From NCBI RefSeq assembly GCF_016906535.1, contig NC_057377.1, positions 186,001 through 250,000 on the forward strand: 64,000 nt of DNA. Direction: 5' to 3'. The translations under genes were made by a program, and so were the position numbers. Origin of the DNA: Rhizoctonia solani. Its lineage: Eukaryota; Basidiomycota; Agaricomycetes; Cantharellales; Ceratobasidiaceae. Of the stretch, positions 10,699 through 21,380 are shown one piece after another. The number at the start of each line of letters is the position of its first letter. Position 1 is the first letter of the stretch. The notes beneath the pieces are model-generated. The model worked only from the letters and a program-made list of their open reading frames with translations, did not search any database and was not told where the DNA came from.

Positions 10699-10835
10699 TG
10701 TTAAGAGTCATGTAAGTACAGGAGTAGGAAAGAATTACTATATACAAAATGTATATGGGAATAACTAAGAAATAATAGTAAGAATCATAATATATGTGCA
10801 GACTATATGCACAATATAGGCTAGGCTATTATATC
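10699..10835 (+). repeat. 5'-end fragment of LTR C
   Basis: About 135 bp beginning TGTTAAGAG and aligning with the start of the 1.5-kb C LTRs at 35347, 39195 and 28061, then lost. No target duplication was found. Confidence 0.7.
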
Positions 10836-11911
10836 TATTAAGGCAAGGGAAGCCATGGGAAAGCTGACTAACCTCAGTGACATTTTTGACAACAAATCCG
10901 GGTCCAGTGCAGCTTAAGCGCCAAGCCAGCCTGGCAACCACAGGGGACCCAACATGGACACAAAGCATTATATTAGTGTATATAATGTACACAGCAGTTG
11001 AATAAAGAGAAAAGCTGATATTAAGGAAGCCTATAAGTTACTATATATATATATCACTCAGTAAAAAATAGTGTTAAGCACAGTGCAAGACAAAAAGAGA
11101 GGAAAACAAAATGAAGTAGCTCTATCTCAGCCAATACCTTTCCAATTTGAACACTCTTACGCTCATTTTGATGCAGGAGACGATGCAAATAATATTTATT
11201 AAGACCTCTAAGCGTAACAACTGCAGGAGAAAGCTACTACATGTTGGTTGCAAATTCAGGTACACTTGATTAGTCATTGCATTACTGTGTTGTAATCAAA
11301 CAGTTCTTGGGTCTTTTGCACCCAGGGGCATGGTCCATAAAATACTCAGGTATACCTTTGTGGAGAGAAAGAACAAAGCCTGTTACAGCAGAAGCTGATC
11401 AAAATTGCAACTATTTTAAAACCCCCAAGTAAGATCAAGAAGGACAGTGGGTGACTACATCAGTGGGAAGGGTTTCCCCATGTAGAAAGGTGTCTCTACA
11501 TAGAGCTATCTAGAACTAGGTAGAACTAAGTATATGCAGGATCTCCCTATGTGAGCAAGATGATTTTTGAGTAAGCTTTTGTTTATTGAACTTTTTTATC
11601 CACCATATACAGAAAGCACCCAATTTCCAATTTGACCAACTTGCTAATCTTGCCAGCCAAATGTAATCCCTTGCTCACTCAGCAGACTAAATAACATAAA
11701 ATACCCTTAAGTGGGATGTAACCATGCTTCAGGGGGAGGAAGGCACCTAGACAAGGAATTAGGGGGACTTAGAGGTTGCAGAAGTGACAAAGTCATGTGA
11801 CCTACCATGTGACCCCTTCCACATAGCTCTACATAGACTCTACATGAAATGCTTATATGCTCTATATAAGAGGGGTGTCTACAAGTGTTCCAGTACTACA
11901 TAGCTGATATG
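10836..11911. other. AT-rich unassigned interval
   Basis: About 1.1 kb with only short open frames. It contains a short TA run near 11,040-11,052. I found no conserved protein, RNA gene or recognised repeat here. Confidence 0.5.
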
Positions 11912-12131
11912 TGTTACACCCTCTTAACACACACCACTGGGATTGTCTGTTATTTTGATATTTTTAGTATTATTTCCGGACTGGGTATCTTTTGTTTTTT
12001 GATCATGTGATCTTGGTGCTTATCATGCCAAGATCACATGATCAAAAAACAAAAGATACCCAGTCCGGAAAAAATACTAAAAATATCAAAAAAGAGACAA
12101 TCCCAGTGGTGTATGTTAAGAGGGTGTAACA
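11912..12131. mobile_element. 220-bp foldback made of two inverted family A LTR 5' ends
   Basis: The left half is the first 105 bp or so of LTR A and the right half is its reverse complement. Both outer ends therefore read TGTTACACC / GGTGTAACA. It is flanked by ATATG at 11907-11911 and 12132-12136, the 5-bp duplication made by the integrase. The turn-around lies at the native small hairpin of LTR A (CTTGG...CCAAG around 12014-12034). The arms differ by only a few bases. It has no coding capacity. Confidence 0.85.
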
Positions 12132-12478
12132 ATATGTAATACCATGTAGGAAGTAATTTTTGCTGATGTACATGTGGGGTCAAGTCCATGACATATGTTG
12201 TAAATTGGGGGAAAAGAGGTTGAGACTCTGGTGCTGAGCAGAGTCTGCGTTGGAGGATTCCCAATTTCCAAGCTAAGTAAACAAGTAGCTTCTTTAGGGT
12301 TCTCTGGGTCTAGCTATCTTGAATACAATCAACTACACATATATCCTTTCTCAGTGTAAAGTGTCTTAGTAAGTATTTCTGTAAGAGCAAGAGTACTGGC
12401 TCAGGTTCCCTTTGGCAGAGATAGTTATGTAAAGTTCACGCCTAGTTGCAGGAACTAACTGGTTACTTAGTATATATC
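12132..12478. other. Unassigned interval
   Basis: About 350 bp between the foldback and the B element. There is no open frame of interest and no recognised repeat. Confidence 0.5.
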
Positions 12479-13060
12479 TGTCCTAGACATCTGTTGGGAT
12501 GTTGAGGGCGTGGGCGCTTGCAGGCAGTTGGTACAATGAGAAAACCACTTAAGGCAGTGACAAGCTACCCTACAACAATTAACTAAGTATCTATGACAAC
12601 CAAAGCCCTACAGGCAATGACTTGCTATGTATCTATGTCAAGAAAGCTGCTTAAGGCAGTGTGCTAAGTATGTGTCTAAGTAGTTACTGGGCTTAAGGCC
12701 CTTGTACAGTTGTAGGATGCAACAAGAGGTAATTGACCTGGGTGTTACCATGGTTGGTTGGCCTCCTTATATATTCTATAGATCTACTAATTACAAATGT
12801 ACAATATGCAAAACCTAATCCTATAAGAACCCTGCTCTGCAGTTGGTCTTACTCATGCATATGTGTCACTGACATGTCATAATGATGTCATCAGGTGGAG
12901 GTGGCTATGTATGCTGATTAAGCATGGATGGGGACATGGCTTGGCGCTTAGCACATGATATAAGCACCAAGGTCATGTGATCAAAAATCTGGTCCAATTG
13001 CCTTTGTTTAAAATCAAGACAATGGGAATAAATTCCCTGGTATCAAATGTGTCTATGACA
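12479..13060 (-). repeat. 3' LTR of B copy 2
   Basis: 582 bp, from TGTCATAGAC at 13060 to CTAGGACA at 12479 in element sense. It holds the TATATAAGGAGG promoter region and the inferred start AGGTCAATTACCT. CACGTG is decayed to CATGTG or CACATG. A G-rich polypurine tract precedes it (13061-13080). Confidence 0.9.
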
Positions 13061-16000
13061 CTGCCCCCCCTCTAAGGGCCTTGGCAGCACCAAGGGCCTT
13101 TTTCTTCATTTCCTTTTTGTCTTTTTCTAAAAGATTTTTGGTATTTTTAAGGTTTTCTTGGGGTTCCCATGTGTTTTCTTCCAATCTGTAACCCTTCCAT
13201 TTAACCCTGAAGTACCATTTTCCCTCACATTCTTCCACATCTGTAATGCCTTTGACCTCATACTCTTCTTCCCCATCCACAGTGACAGGTGGGGGGCAGT
13301 TTTCAAAGATGCATTTATTGTCCCTTTTGACTTTTGATAGTAACCCCACATAATATACATCATGGATGCTCATTGAGGGTGGAAGTTGTAGGCAGTAGGC
13401 CCAATTGGAGATTCTTTTGGTCACTTTGAAGGGTCCTAGGTGTTGTTTGGTTAGCTTAGGACTCAGGGTCTTCAGCTTCACGTTTTTGGTGTCTAGCCAG
13501 GCTTTTTCTCCAATTTCAAATTTGATTGGGCTTCCTGATTCTCTGGCACTCATCTGTGTCTTAGATTGCTGGAGAGCTGCTTCTACCTCCCTCCATTGTG
13601 CTTCCATTGTTTGGGCAAGGTCATCTGCTTCTGGGACATCTGTTGGTATGTTGGATGGTGTTAGGTTTGGTTCCCACCCATATAACACTTTGAATGGTGT
13701 TTTCCCAGTGCTGCTGTGGACTGCATTGTTGTACACAAGCTTGGCCATTGGCAGCCACCTTGTCCAGTCCCTCTGATTGATTCCTGAGTAGGCCCTGAGG
13801 AAGTGTTTGATAGAAGGATTGACCCATTCCATCTGTTCATTGCTCTGGGGGTGGTATGCCAAGGAGAAGTGGGGGTCAATTCCTAATTGCTTGTACAGAG
13901 CTCTCAAGAATTTATTATTGAAGACCCTTCCTCTATCCATTCTGGTCTTTTCCAGCATGCCATGGTGTTTCCATACATTTTCCAAGAACAATTCTGCTAA
14001 CTCCAGGGCCTTGAGCTTCTTGGAGCACTTGACAAAGATACTGTATTTGGTGAAACTATCAATGATGACTAAGATAGAATTGCAATTCCCATCCTTTGGT
14101 AGGTCAACAATCATGTCATATGACATGTGCTGCCATGGTTGTGATGGGAGTTCTAGTGGCTGTGGTGGTGGTATTGATGCGTACTTAGGCTTCCTTATCC
14201 ATTGGCATGTTTTGCAGGAGTCAACATGCCAGTAAGTGTCAGTGCAGATGCAAGGCCAGTAGTAGGTGCAGGAGATCAGCTCCAAGGTGCGTTGCTGGCC
14301 TGGGTGACCCACCAGGGGACTCTTGTGGAATATGCGCAGTAGATCTATTCTCAGTGTTCCAACATCAGGGACTACAATGCAACCTTAGTTGAATAACAGC
14401 CCTGCTTCCATCTTGTAGTCCTTGAATGCTTGTTTGATCAAAGGTGGGGCCTTTGATTCATTCTGGAGGAATTGAAGGATTTCCTCCAGGGACTTGTCCT
14501 GGTCTAGGCTTGCTGCTATCTGGCATTGTAACTCCTTTTCTAGCAGTACTGGGCAACATTGGCAAAGATTGGTTCCAGTAGCATGGACTGAGGCTCTGGT
14601 GGGATATTGGCATAATCAGAGCAGCACAAGAGGGCGTCAGGTTTCCCCAATTGTTTCCCTGGGCAGTACACAATTTGGAAATTGTAGCTGGCTAATAGCA
14701 GGTGCCATCTAGCGTGGCATTGGTTGAATGTTCAAGATTCCTTCCAGTACTCAAGGTTGCAGTGGTCTGTGAATACAGCAATGGGGTGTAGGGTCCCCTC
14801 CAGGAAGATGCACCATTATTCAAAAGACCAGATAATAGCCAAGAGTTCCTTATCATGCATGTTGTAGTTCTGTTCTGCTCCTTTGAAGGATTCTGACAGG
14901 AACCCAAGGGGGTGTAAGCGTCCATCCTCCTGGCATTGGCTGAGTATGGACCCCAGGGCTGCACCTGCTGCGTCTGTTTCAATGAAGTATGGTTTAGACA
15001 GGTTGGTGTGACAAAGTACTGGGGTGTTGGTGATGGTGTCTTTCAGGGTCTGGAAGGCTTCCTGTTCCCTAGTTTCCCATTTCCACAGCATGTCTTTCTT
15101 GACCAGGTTGTGCAGGGGCCTTGCTATGTGACTGAAGTTGGCAACAAAGCAACAAAGGAAGTTTGCAAACCCAAGGAAGGACTGTACTTCCTTAACCTTG
15201 GTTGGGGTTGGCCATTCTTGCACTGCCTGGATCTTGAGTTTATCCAGGCTGAACCCTTTATCCAAGACAATGATACCCAGGTATTCTACCAATGTGACGT
15301 GGAAGGTACACTTAGAGGCCTTGCAGAACAATTGGTTATCCATCAACCGCTGGAGGACTTTGTGGACGTGCTGTGTGTGTGATGCATCATCCTTTGAGTA
15401 AATTAGGATGTCATCTAGATATATGATGATGCATACATCTGACAAATCTTTGAACAGCTTGTTCATGAAGTGCTGGAATGCAGCAGGGGCATTTGTCAGG
15501 CCAAATGTCATAACCAGAGACTTCTAGAGGCTGTACTTGGTGGGGAAGGCTGTTTTCCACTTGTTGCCTTCTTTGACACGGACATTATTGTAACCCCAAT
15601 GTAGGTCCAACTTAGTAAAGACCCTGGCGCCATGGAGCTGGGCCATGAGGTCATCAGGATGGGGCAGGAGGTAAATGTTTTTCTTTGTCCAGTTATTCAA
15701 GCAGCGGTAGTCTACAACCAAGTGGTGGGAGCCATCCTTTTTTGGTACAAACATCACAGGGGAACTAATGGACAATTTGCTAGGGCAGATCTTCCCAGCC
15801 TTCAACTTGTCCCTAAGCCAGTCCTTGAGTGTAGTGGACTTGGCATCAGTCATACTGTAGAGGGGCAAGTTTAAGGGTCCTTCCTCCTTGAGTTCTATGC
15901 CAATATTGTAATGCCTATGGGGCAGAAGCTTATTCAACACTTCTTCCCCAAACACCTTTGCATATTGGTGATATTTGGGGGGTACTCCATTCAATGGATC

Positions 16001-16486
16001 CTTGTCTGCTTCCTCCTCCTTGGCAATGGCCACGTGTTCCAGGGAATGAGAGGGTGCGCAAATTCCAATCTATCTCTGGGTTGTGAGCATCTAGCCATTT
16101 TAGTCCTGAGATTGCAGCATGGGATCCTGTATTACGAACAAGGAAGGTTTCTGTCATGTGTTTGCCATCAAAGGAAAAGGTTAAAACTGTCTTCTTCCAG
16201 ATTTTGCCAGCCTGGGGGCTCAACCCATCAAGCATGGTTACAGTGCAGAGAGTGGGGAGGTCTATTAATGGTAGGCATAAGGCCTTGGCATTACATGGGT
16301 GTATGAAAGATGATGTGGCACCTGAATCAATCAGGACTTCTAGTGGTTCTGCTTTTTTGGCTGGTTGCATTGAGATAGTAAAGAGGGGGGATCTATTGGA
16401 AATACTACTTGTTACATTACAGATCTCAGAGACAATCAAGCCAGTGTCCTTAGGGTCCTTGCATGCAGCAGCAGGTACCCTTAGTC
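13053..16486 (-). pseudogene. Pol polyprotein of B copy 2, frameshifted and stopped
   Basis: Homologous along its length to the open pol at 21371-24811. The order is protease (IDSGATSSF, about 16330), RT with an intact YLDD motif (about 15415), RNase H (about 14960), integrase and chromodomain (WYFRVKWKGYR, about 13180). A roughly 10-bp deletion near 16040 shifts the frame. A stop at 15524-15526 cuts RT. Several further stops fall between 14810 and 14315. The integrase core and chromodomain from 14312 to 13053 remain one open frame. The final codons and stop lie inside the 3' LTR, as in copy 3. Confidence 0.9.
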
Positions 16487-18001
16487 TTTTCCCAATTTGG
16501 GTCCAGACTCTTTGCCAATCTTGGTGGCTTCCTTCTTGACATCTCCTTCCTTAGGGATGGCCTTCCAGCCAGTGCAGCATTCTGCAAACTTGTGCCCTGC
16601 TTTACTGCATTTGATGCAGAGGCCTTCAGCTCTGCAATGGTTGTGCTCCTCCTTGGAGACAAAGTTGGGATTGCTGGACAAGCAACCTGGTCTTGTGGCC
16701 TGTTGGCTGGTACTTGCCCCCCTGTTGGGGGTAGTGTTGGAGGGGCCAGACTTATTACCCTTTGGCGGGTGGCTGGCATGCTCCTCACAGAGGGTGTTGT
16801 CAATGACCAGAGCTGCGTCCTGCAGCTTGAGGAGAGTGGTGGGGCATTGCTCTTGTGTAGCTATGAGGCAACTGACCTCCCAGTGGAGGCCTTGTGCAAA
16901 TTGTCTGCAGAGGGTGGCATTGTTCCAGTCCAGGTCCATGGCAATGGTCCTGAACTTAGTAATGTACTCAGCACAGGTGCCTGTCTGAGTAAGGTGAGTG
17001 ATCTGCTGCTTGGCAGCTTGTGTGGTGGTGGGGTTACCAAATGCAGCCAAGAACTCCCTTTTGAAATCTTCCACCATTTGGATCAGGGCACAGTGTGACC
17101 CTAGTTGGTCAAGGTGGGGGTAAGCCCAAGCTCCTGCCAATTCCTTCATGTTCATCAGGAGGAACAATAGAGTCTCCTGATTGGTGGGGAACATCTGCTG
17201 ATTGAGGCAGACCCATGCCAGCATCCTTGTGAGCCATTGGTGCAACTCATTCCCTATTTTCCCCATGTAGGCATCAGGGTGATCTACCTTGACCAGGGGT
17301 TGGTAGGCAGCTACTGGAGCTGCTGGCTGAGGGAGAGCAGGAGAGCAGAGCCAGAGAGGCACAGGTGCAGGGGGAGTCTGGACTTGTGGGGGAGCCTGGA
17401 CAGGAGTTGACTGGGCAAAGACAATGGGAGGTTTTGCTGGCTGGGCCTGGGTCCAGGTAAGGAGGGGCGCGCTAGGCACTGGTAGAGGGTTGGCCTTTGG
17501 TAAGGGCCAAGGGGTCTCCTCAACAACCAGGGGTTTTTGGTCTTTGGGCCTGTGGGGCCCAGGTCCAGCCTCAATTTGAGCAAGGGCTTGATTGACTGCT
17601 CCCATCCAGTTGCATGCTTCCTTGGTAGCTTCTTTTGTTTCCTGGAGTTCCCTTTCAAGCCGGATGACTTGGTTTTGCAATCCCAGGATGAGGGCAATTG
17701 CATGGCTAAGGGAAACTTCTCCATAGACCTTGGGTTCAAGGCTTTTGTGCTTATTGGTGGTTGTCTGAATAGAGGGTCCCAGCTCTCTTTGATTGAGAGG
17801 GGACCCAGGACAAGTGGAGCTCCAGGAGTGGGTTGCCATTTTATGGGGGTATGAACAGCCTTGGTGGGTGGTGCTATGCTGGGAAGCGCAAGAGGAAGCA
17901 TGGGAGGGGGTTTGGGAGGTAATGGTGGGCAAAAGTGGGATAATGGGGGCTAGATAGCTGGGTGTGCCTATATCAGGACTTATGGGGTGCTTTATGTACA
18001 A
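16481..18001 (-). CDS. Gag of B copy 2
   Basis: Open over 506 codons. The likely initiator is the ATG ending at 17838, matching the gag start of copy 3 at 20022, because the upstream part is leader sequence that happens to be open. It has a predicted coiled-coil segment (VIRLERELQETKEATKEA), a Pro/Gln-rich linker, a capsid-like region and a CCHC knuckle CIKCSKAGHKFAEC near the end. It keeps the frame despite heavy CpG loss and is the only intact protein of this copy. Confidence 0.82.
   Translation of the reverse strand: MYIKHPISPDIGTPSYLAPIIPLLPTITSQTPSHASSCASQHSTTHQGCSYPHKMATHSWSSTCPGSPLNQRELGPSIQTTTNKHKSLEPKVYGEVSLSHAIALILGLQNQVIRLERELQETKEATKEACNWMGAVNQALAQIEAGPGPHRPKDQKPLVVEETPWPLPKANPLPVPSAPLLTWTQAQPAKPPIVFAQSTPVQAPPQVQTPPAPVPLWLCSPALPQPAAPVAAYQPLVKVDHPDAYMGKIGNELHQWLTRMLAWVCLNQQMFPTNQETLLFLLMNMKELAGAWAYPHLDQLGSHCALIQMVEDFKREFLAAFGNPTTTQAAKQQITHLTQTGTCAEYITKFRTIAMDLDWNNATLCRQFAQGLHWEVSCLIATQEQCPTTLLKLQDAALVIDNTLCEEHASHPPKGNKSGPSNTTPNRGASTSQQATRPGCLSSNPNFVSKEEHNHCRAEGLCIKCSKAGHKFAECCTGWKAIPKEGDVKKEATKIGKESGPKLGKD
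16487..16493 (-). promoter_or_regulatory. -1 ribosomal frameshift heptamer, B copy 2
   Basis: The gag frame reads ttG GGA AAA GAC TAA on the minus strand. The GGGAAAA heptamer lies one codon before the stop (16481-16483), and pol is open in the -1 frame. Confidence 0.75.
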
Positions 18002-18348
18002 TTGCTAAGAGCTTGCGTCTCTGCCTAGCATTGGACAGCCTCTATTAACCAATCAACTGCTGTGTGCAGGCGTGATGCAGAACAGGTTTTCTGCAAGCAG
18101 GTGGTTCTGCTGACTGGCTTGGCTGACAAAGGTGTGGTGACCAGGGTATGCAGACAATTAGAATCCTTCTGCCTTATAGCAATTTGGTACTACCTGGGGC
18201 CAACGCTAGTTTGATTATTGATAGCAAAAGGCAAGCCCAATCAGGTGATTTCCCTTGTGCTAGTACAGGGGACCTTCTTGATTGTTGAGTCTGAGTGGGG
18301 TGTGCTTTGTGGGCATGGTTTGCAACCAACTTAACATTGATTACCTAG
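18002..18348 (-). other. Leader and primer-binding site of B copy 2
   Basis: Noncoding leader. It shares CATAAGTCCTGATATAGGCA (17965-17984, at the gag edge) with copies A1 and B3. Next to the 5' LTR it reads CTAGGTAATCAATG on the minus strand, complementary over about 10 nt to the inferred LTR transcript start. Confidence 0.65.
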
Positions 18349-18416
18349 TGTCCTAGACATCTGTTGGGATGTTGAGGGCGCAGGCGCTTGTGGCTGGTTG
18401 GTACAATGAGAAAACC
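18349..18416 (-). repeat. 5' LTR of B copy 2, inner piece
   Basis: The leader-proximal 68 bp of the 5' LTR. The rest continues at 25391-25904 on the far side of the nested insertions. Confidence 0.9.
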
Positions 18417-18969
18417 TGTTACACTCCCTTAACATATACCATGAGAATTGCCTCTTTTTTCTGATATTTTTACTATTTTTTATGGACTCATTATCTTTTG
18501 TTTTTTGATCACATGATCTTGGCGCTTATTATGCCAAGATGCCGCGCCAAGATGCCATGCCAAGGGCGCTTAGGAGAAATCCATGCTTCTGTGCAGTCTG
18601 CAGCACACTTCTCTTTTCAAATGGACACTTTTTTCTTCCACACACAGACCATGTATATACTTCTCTTTTATCTATATAAACAGCAGGGAAATTGCTTGGA
18701 GACCCTAAGTCAATTTTACCTTGTCTCTCACTCACAGAGGAGGTTATCAGAAGCCAGCTAAGTAGCCTGGCTGTCAGTAGTATCCTTGTACCCCCCCACC
18801 TAACCTATCACACCTCCCAGGCCTAAGGCCCTGCCATCACCAGTAGATAGTAGTAGGTTGCCTTAATCAACATTAGTATAGCCTTCTGAGTAGATTACAT
18901 AAGCACTGTCTGTAGTAGTATGGCCACAAGTGCCCACCCTATTAGCATGTACCAACCTTACAGTGGTGT

Positions 18970-19540
18970 TGTCGTAGACACAATTGATACCAGGGAATTT
19001 ATTCCCATTTTTGCGGATTTTAAACGAAGGCAAACAGAGAACATTTTTGATCACGTGACTTCGGCGCTTATATCATACGCTAAGCGCCAAGCCACGTCCC
19101 TATCCGCGCTTAATCAGCATATATAGCCACCTCCACCTATGACGTCATCATGACACGTCAATGACACGTATACATGAGTAAGGCCAACTGCGGAGCGGGG
19201 TTCTTATTGGTTATGGTATTGGATATAATGTATTTGTAAATAGCACTTCTGTAGAATATATAAGGAGGCCAACCGACCATGGTAACACCCAGGTTGATTA
19301 CCTCTTGTCGCATCCCCACTTGTACAAGGCCTTACAGCCAGATAACTAAGTAGCACTACAACGCCTTAAGCGTCGACTCCACTGTACATACGTAGCTTGC
19401 CATTGCCCATACGGCCTTGGTCATCGTAGTTAGTAGTTAGACGTCGTAGGGTAGACCTTGCCACCTTAAGCGGTACTCACTGTACATCTACACGGCCACA
19501 AGCGCCCGCACCCTCAACGTCCTTACAGACGTCTAGGACA
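18970..19540 (+). repeat. 5' LTR of B copy 3 with promoter
   Basis: 571 bp, TGTCGTAGAC to GTCTAGGACA. GATCACGTGACTTCGGCGCTTA near 19049-19070 holds the E-box and the GCGCTTA module. The TATA box TATATAAG is at 19257-19264. AGGTTGATTACCT at 19291-19303, 34 bp downstream, is the inferred 5' end of the transcript because it pairs with the primer-binding site. Confidence 0.95.
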
Positions 19541-20021
19541 CTAGGTAATTGACCTTAAGTTGGTTGCAAGCCGTACCCACCAGCACACCCACACTTAGCT
19601 CAACAACGAGAAGGACTCCTGTACTAGCACAAGGGAAATACCAGAGATTGGGATTGCCTTTTGCTGTTAATAATCAAACCAGCGTTGTCCCCTCCTAGTA
19701 CCAAATTGCTATAAGGCAGACAGTCCCTATCGCCCGCATACCCCTGGTTGCCGCACCTTTTACCAGCGGACCTAGACAGCCAATACACCCGCTTGCAGAG
19801 ACTGGGTTCTACATCACGCCTGCCCACGGCTGTGATTAGTAATTCCTATTGTTCAACGCTAGGTTGTTTGACGCAAGGTCTTAGCAATCAAGTAATAAAG
19901 CGCTCATAAGTCCTGATATAGGCATACTCCCCTACACACCGTCACCATTACCTCCCGCACTCCCCCTTGTTCTTCTTCTTGGGCATCCTCCCACGCTGGC
20001 CGGTCCTACCCCACACATTCT
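19541..20021 (+). other. Leader of B copy 3 with self-complementary primer-binding site
   Basis: AGGTAATTGACCT (19543-19555) directly follows the LTR and is complementary to AGGTTGATTACCT (19291-19303) except at two adjacent positions. Those two are explained by opposite deamination of an ancestral TCGA. This fits Tf1-type self-priming. The leader also holds the conserved block at 19905-19924. Confidence 0.7.
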
Positions 20022-21380
20022 ATGGCAACCCGCTCCCGGCTGCCCTCTTGAGCCTGCTCCCCTATCAATCAGGGAGAGTTGGGACCCTTCCTTCCGCCAG
20101 CCTCCCCTGAGCTTGGCAAAGTCTCACTCGAGCGGGTCATCCGCCTTCTCTGGGGGCTCCAATCCCAAGTCAACCGCATCAAGCAGACCCTCTTGGAACA
20201 AACTGAAGTTAGCTGAGAGGTTGGAACCAACGTCGAGAATATCTCACAAATGGTCAATGTTGTCAAGGATGGGCTTGCCCAGCTCCAATCCACCCGGGGT
20301 CCCCATACCCCAGAAGAACAAAAACCCCCTGCGGTCAAGGAAACTCCCAGGGCCGCGCCCAAAGCCGAGCCTATTGGCAAGGCTCAACCATTCCTTGGGG
20401 CCCCAGCCCCCATCATCTCCACAGGGGCCCCCAGGCGCGACCCCCTCTCCCTTTTCAACCCCTACCCTTCCTTGTCCTTCCCTTCAGGACCGGCTCCAGC
20501 AGCCCCCCAAGGACCTCCGCCAGCGCCTGTCATTGCCCCGGCGCTGCCTCCAGCCCCCTCCACTGTGAAAGTGGACCATCCAGATGCCTTCAAAGGCAAG
20601 ATTGGCTTGGAGGCCAAACAATGGCTGACTCGAATGTTGGCCTGGGTACGTCTCAACCAGAGACAGTTCCCTTTGGACATGGAGGTCCTGAGCTTCCTGT
20701 TAATGAACATGACAGAAGCAGCTGGGGCCTGGGCCCATCCCCACCTGGACCAACTAGGGTCCCACCGCGCACTCATTCAAACCGTGGATGAGTTCAAAAC
20801 CAAGTTCCTGGCTGCCTTTGGCGACCCCAACGCTACCAGAGCAGCGGAGCGGAAGATTACTTCCCTCACACAAACCGGCACTTGTGCCAAATATATTACT
20901 AAGTTCCGCACGCTGCAAATGGAACTTGATTGGAATGATGCCGCACTCCGCGGTCAGTTTGCGCAAGGACTCCACTGGGAGGTCCAAAAACAAATTGCCA
21001 CAAGGGAGAGGCAACCCCGTACCCTGAGGGAGCTGCAAGATGCTGCCCTCATCATTGACAACGCCCTCCGCAAGGAGCAAGCCAGCCACCCGCAACAGGG
21101 TAATAAGCCTGGTAAAACTTCTTCCACCCCCAATTGGGGGGCAAGTACCGGCCAACAGGCCACCAAAACCGGTCCCCTTTCCTCCGATCCCAATTACGTC
21201 TTGGAGGAAGAACGTAACCGCCGCCGCGCAGAAGGTCTCTGTGTCAAATGCGGCAAACCAGGGCACAAGTTTGCCAAATGTTGGACCGGATGGAAGGCTA
21301 CCCCAAAAGAGGATAAGGGGAAGGCCAAGGAAGCCGCCAAAATTGGCAAAGACTCTGAGTACCAATTGGGAAAAGAGTAA
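20022..21380 (+). pseudogene. Gag of B copy 3 (two premature stops)
   Basis: From the ATG at 20022 the frame is readable over 453 codons, with TGA stops at 20049-20051 and 20214-20216. From the internal ATG at 20250 it is open to the TAA at 21378. The aligned gag of copy 2 has no stop at these sites. The capsid-like region is about 20560-21120, and the CCHC knuckle CVKCGKPGHKFAKC is about 21240-21285. Initiation at 20250 would give a 376-residue Gag lacking the N-terminal coiled-coil part. Whether that works is unknown. Confidence 0.85.
21368..21374 (+). promoter_or_regulatory. -1 ribosomal frameshift heptamer, B copy 3
   Basis: Gag frame ttG GGA AAA GAG TAA. The heptamer GGGAAAA sits one codon before the gag stop. 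The -1 frame is open through the overlap into protease without interruption, so pol is probably made as a Gag-Pol fusion. Confidence 0.78.
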
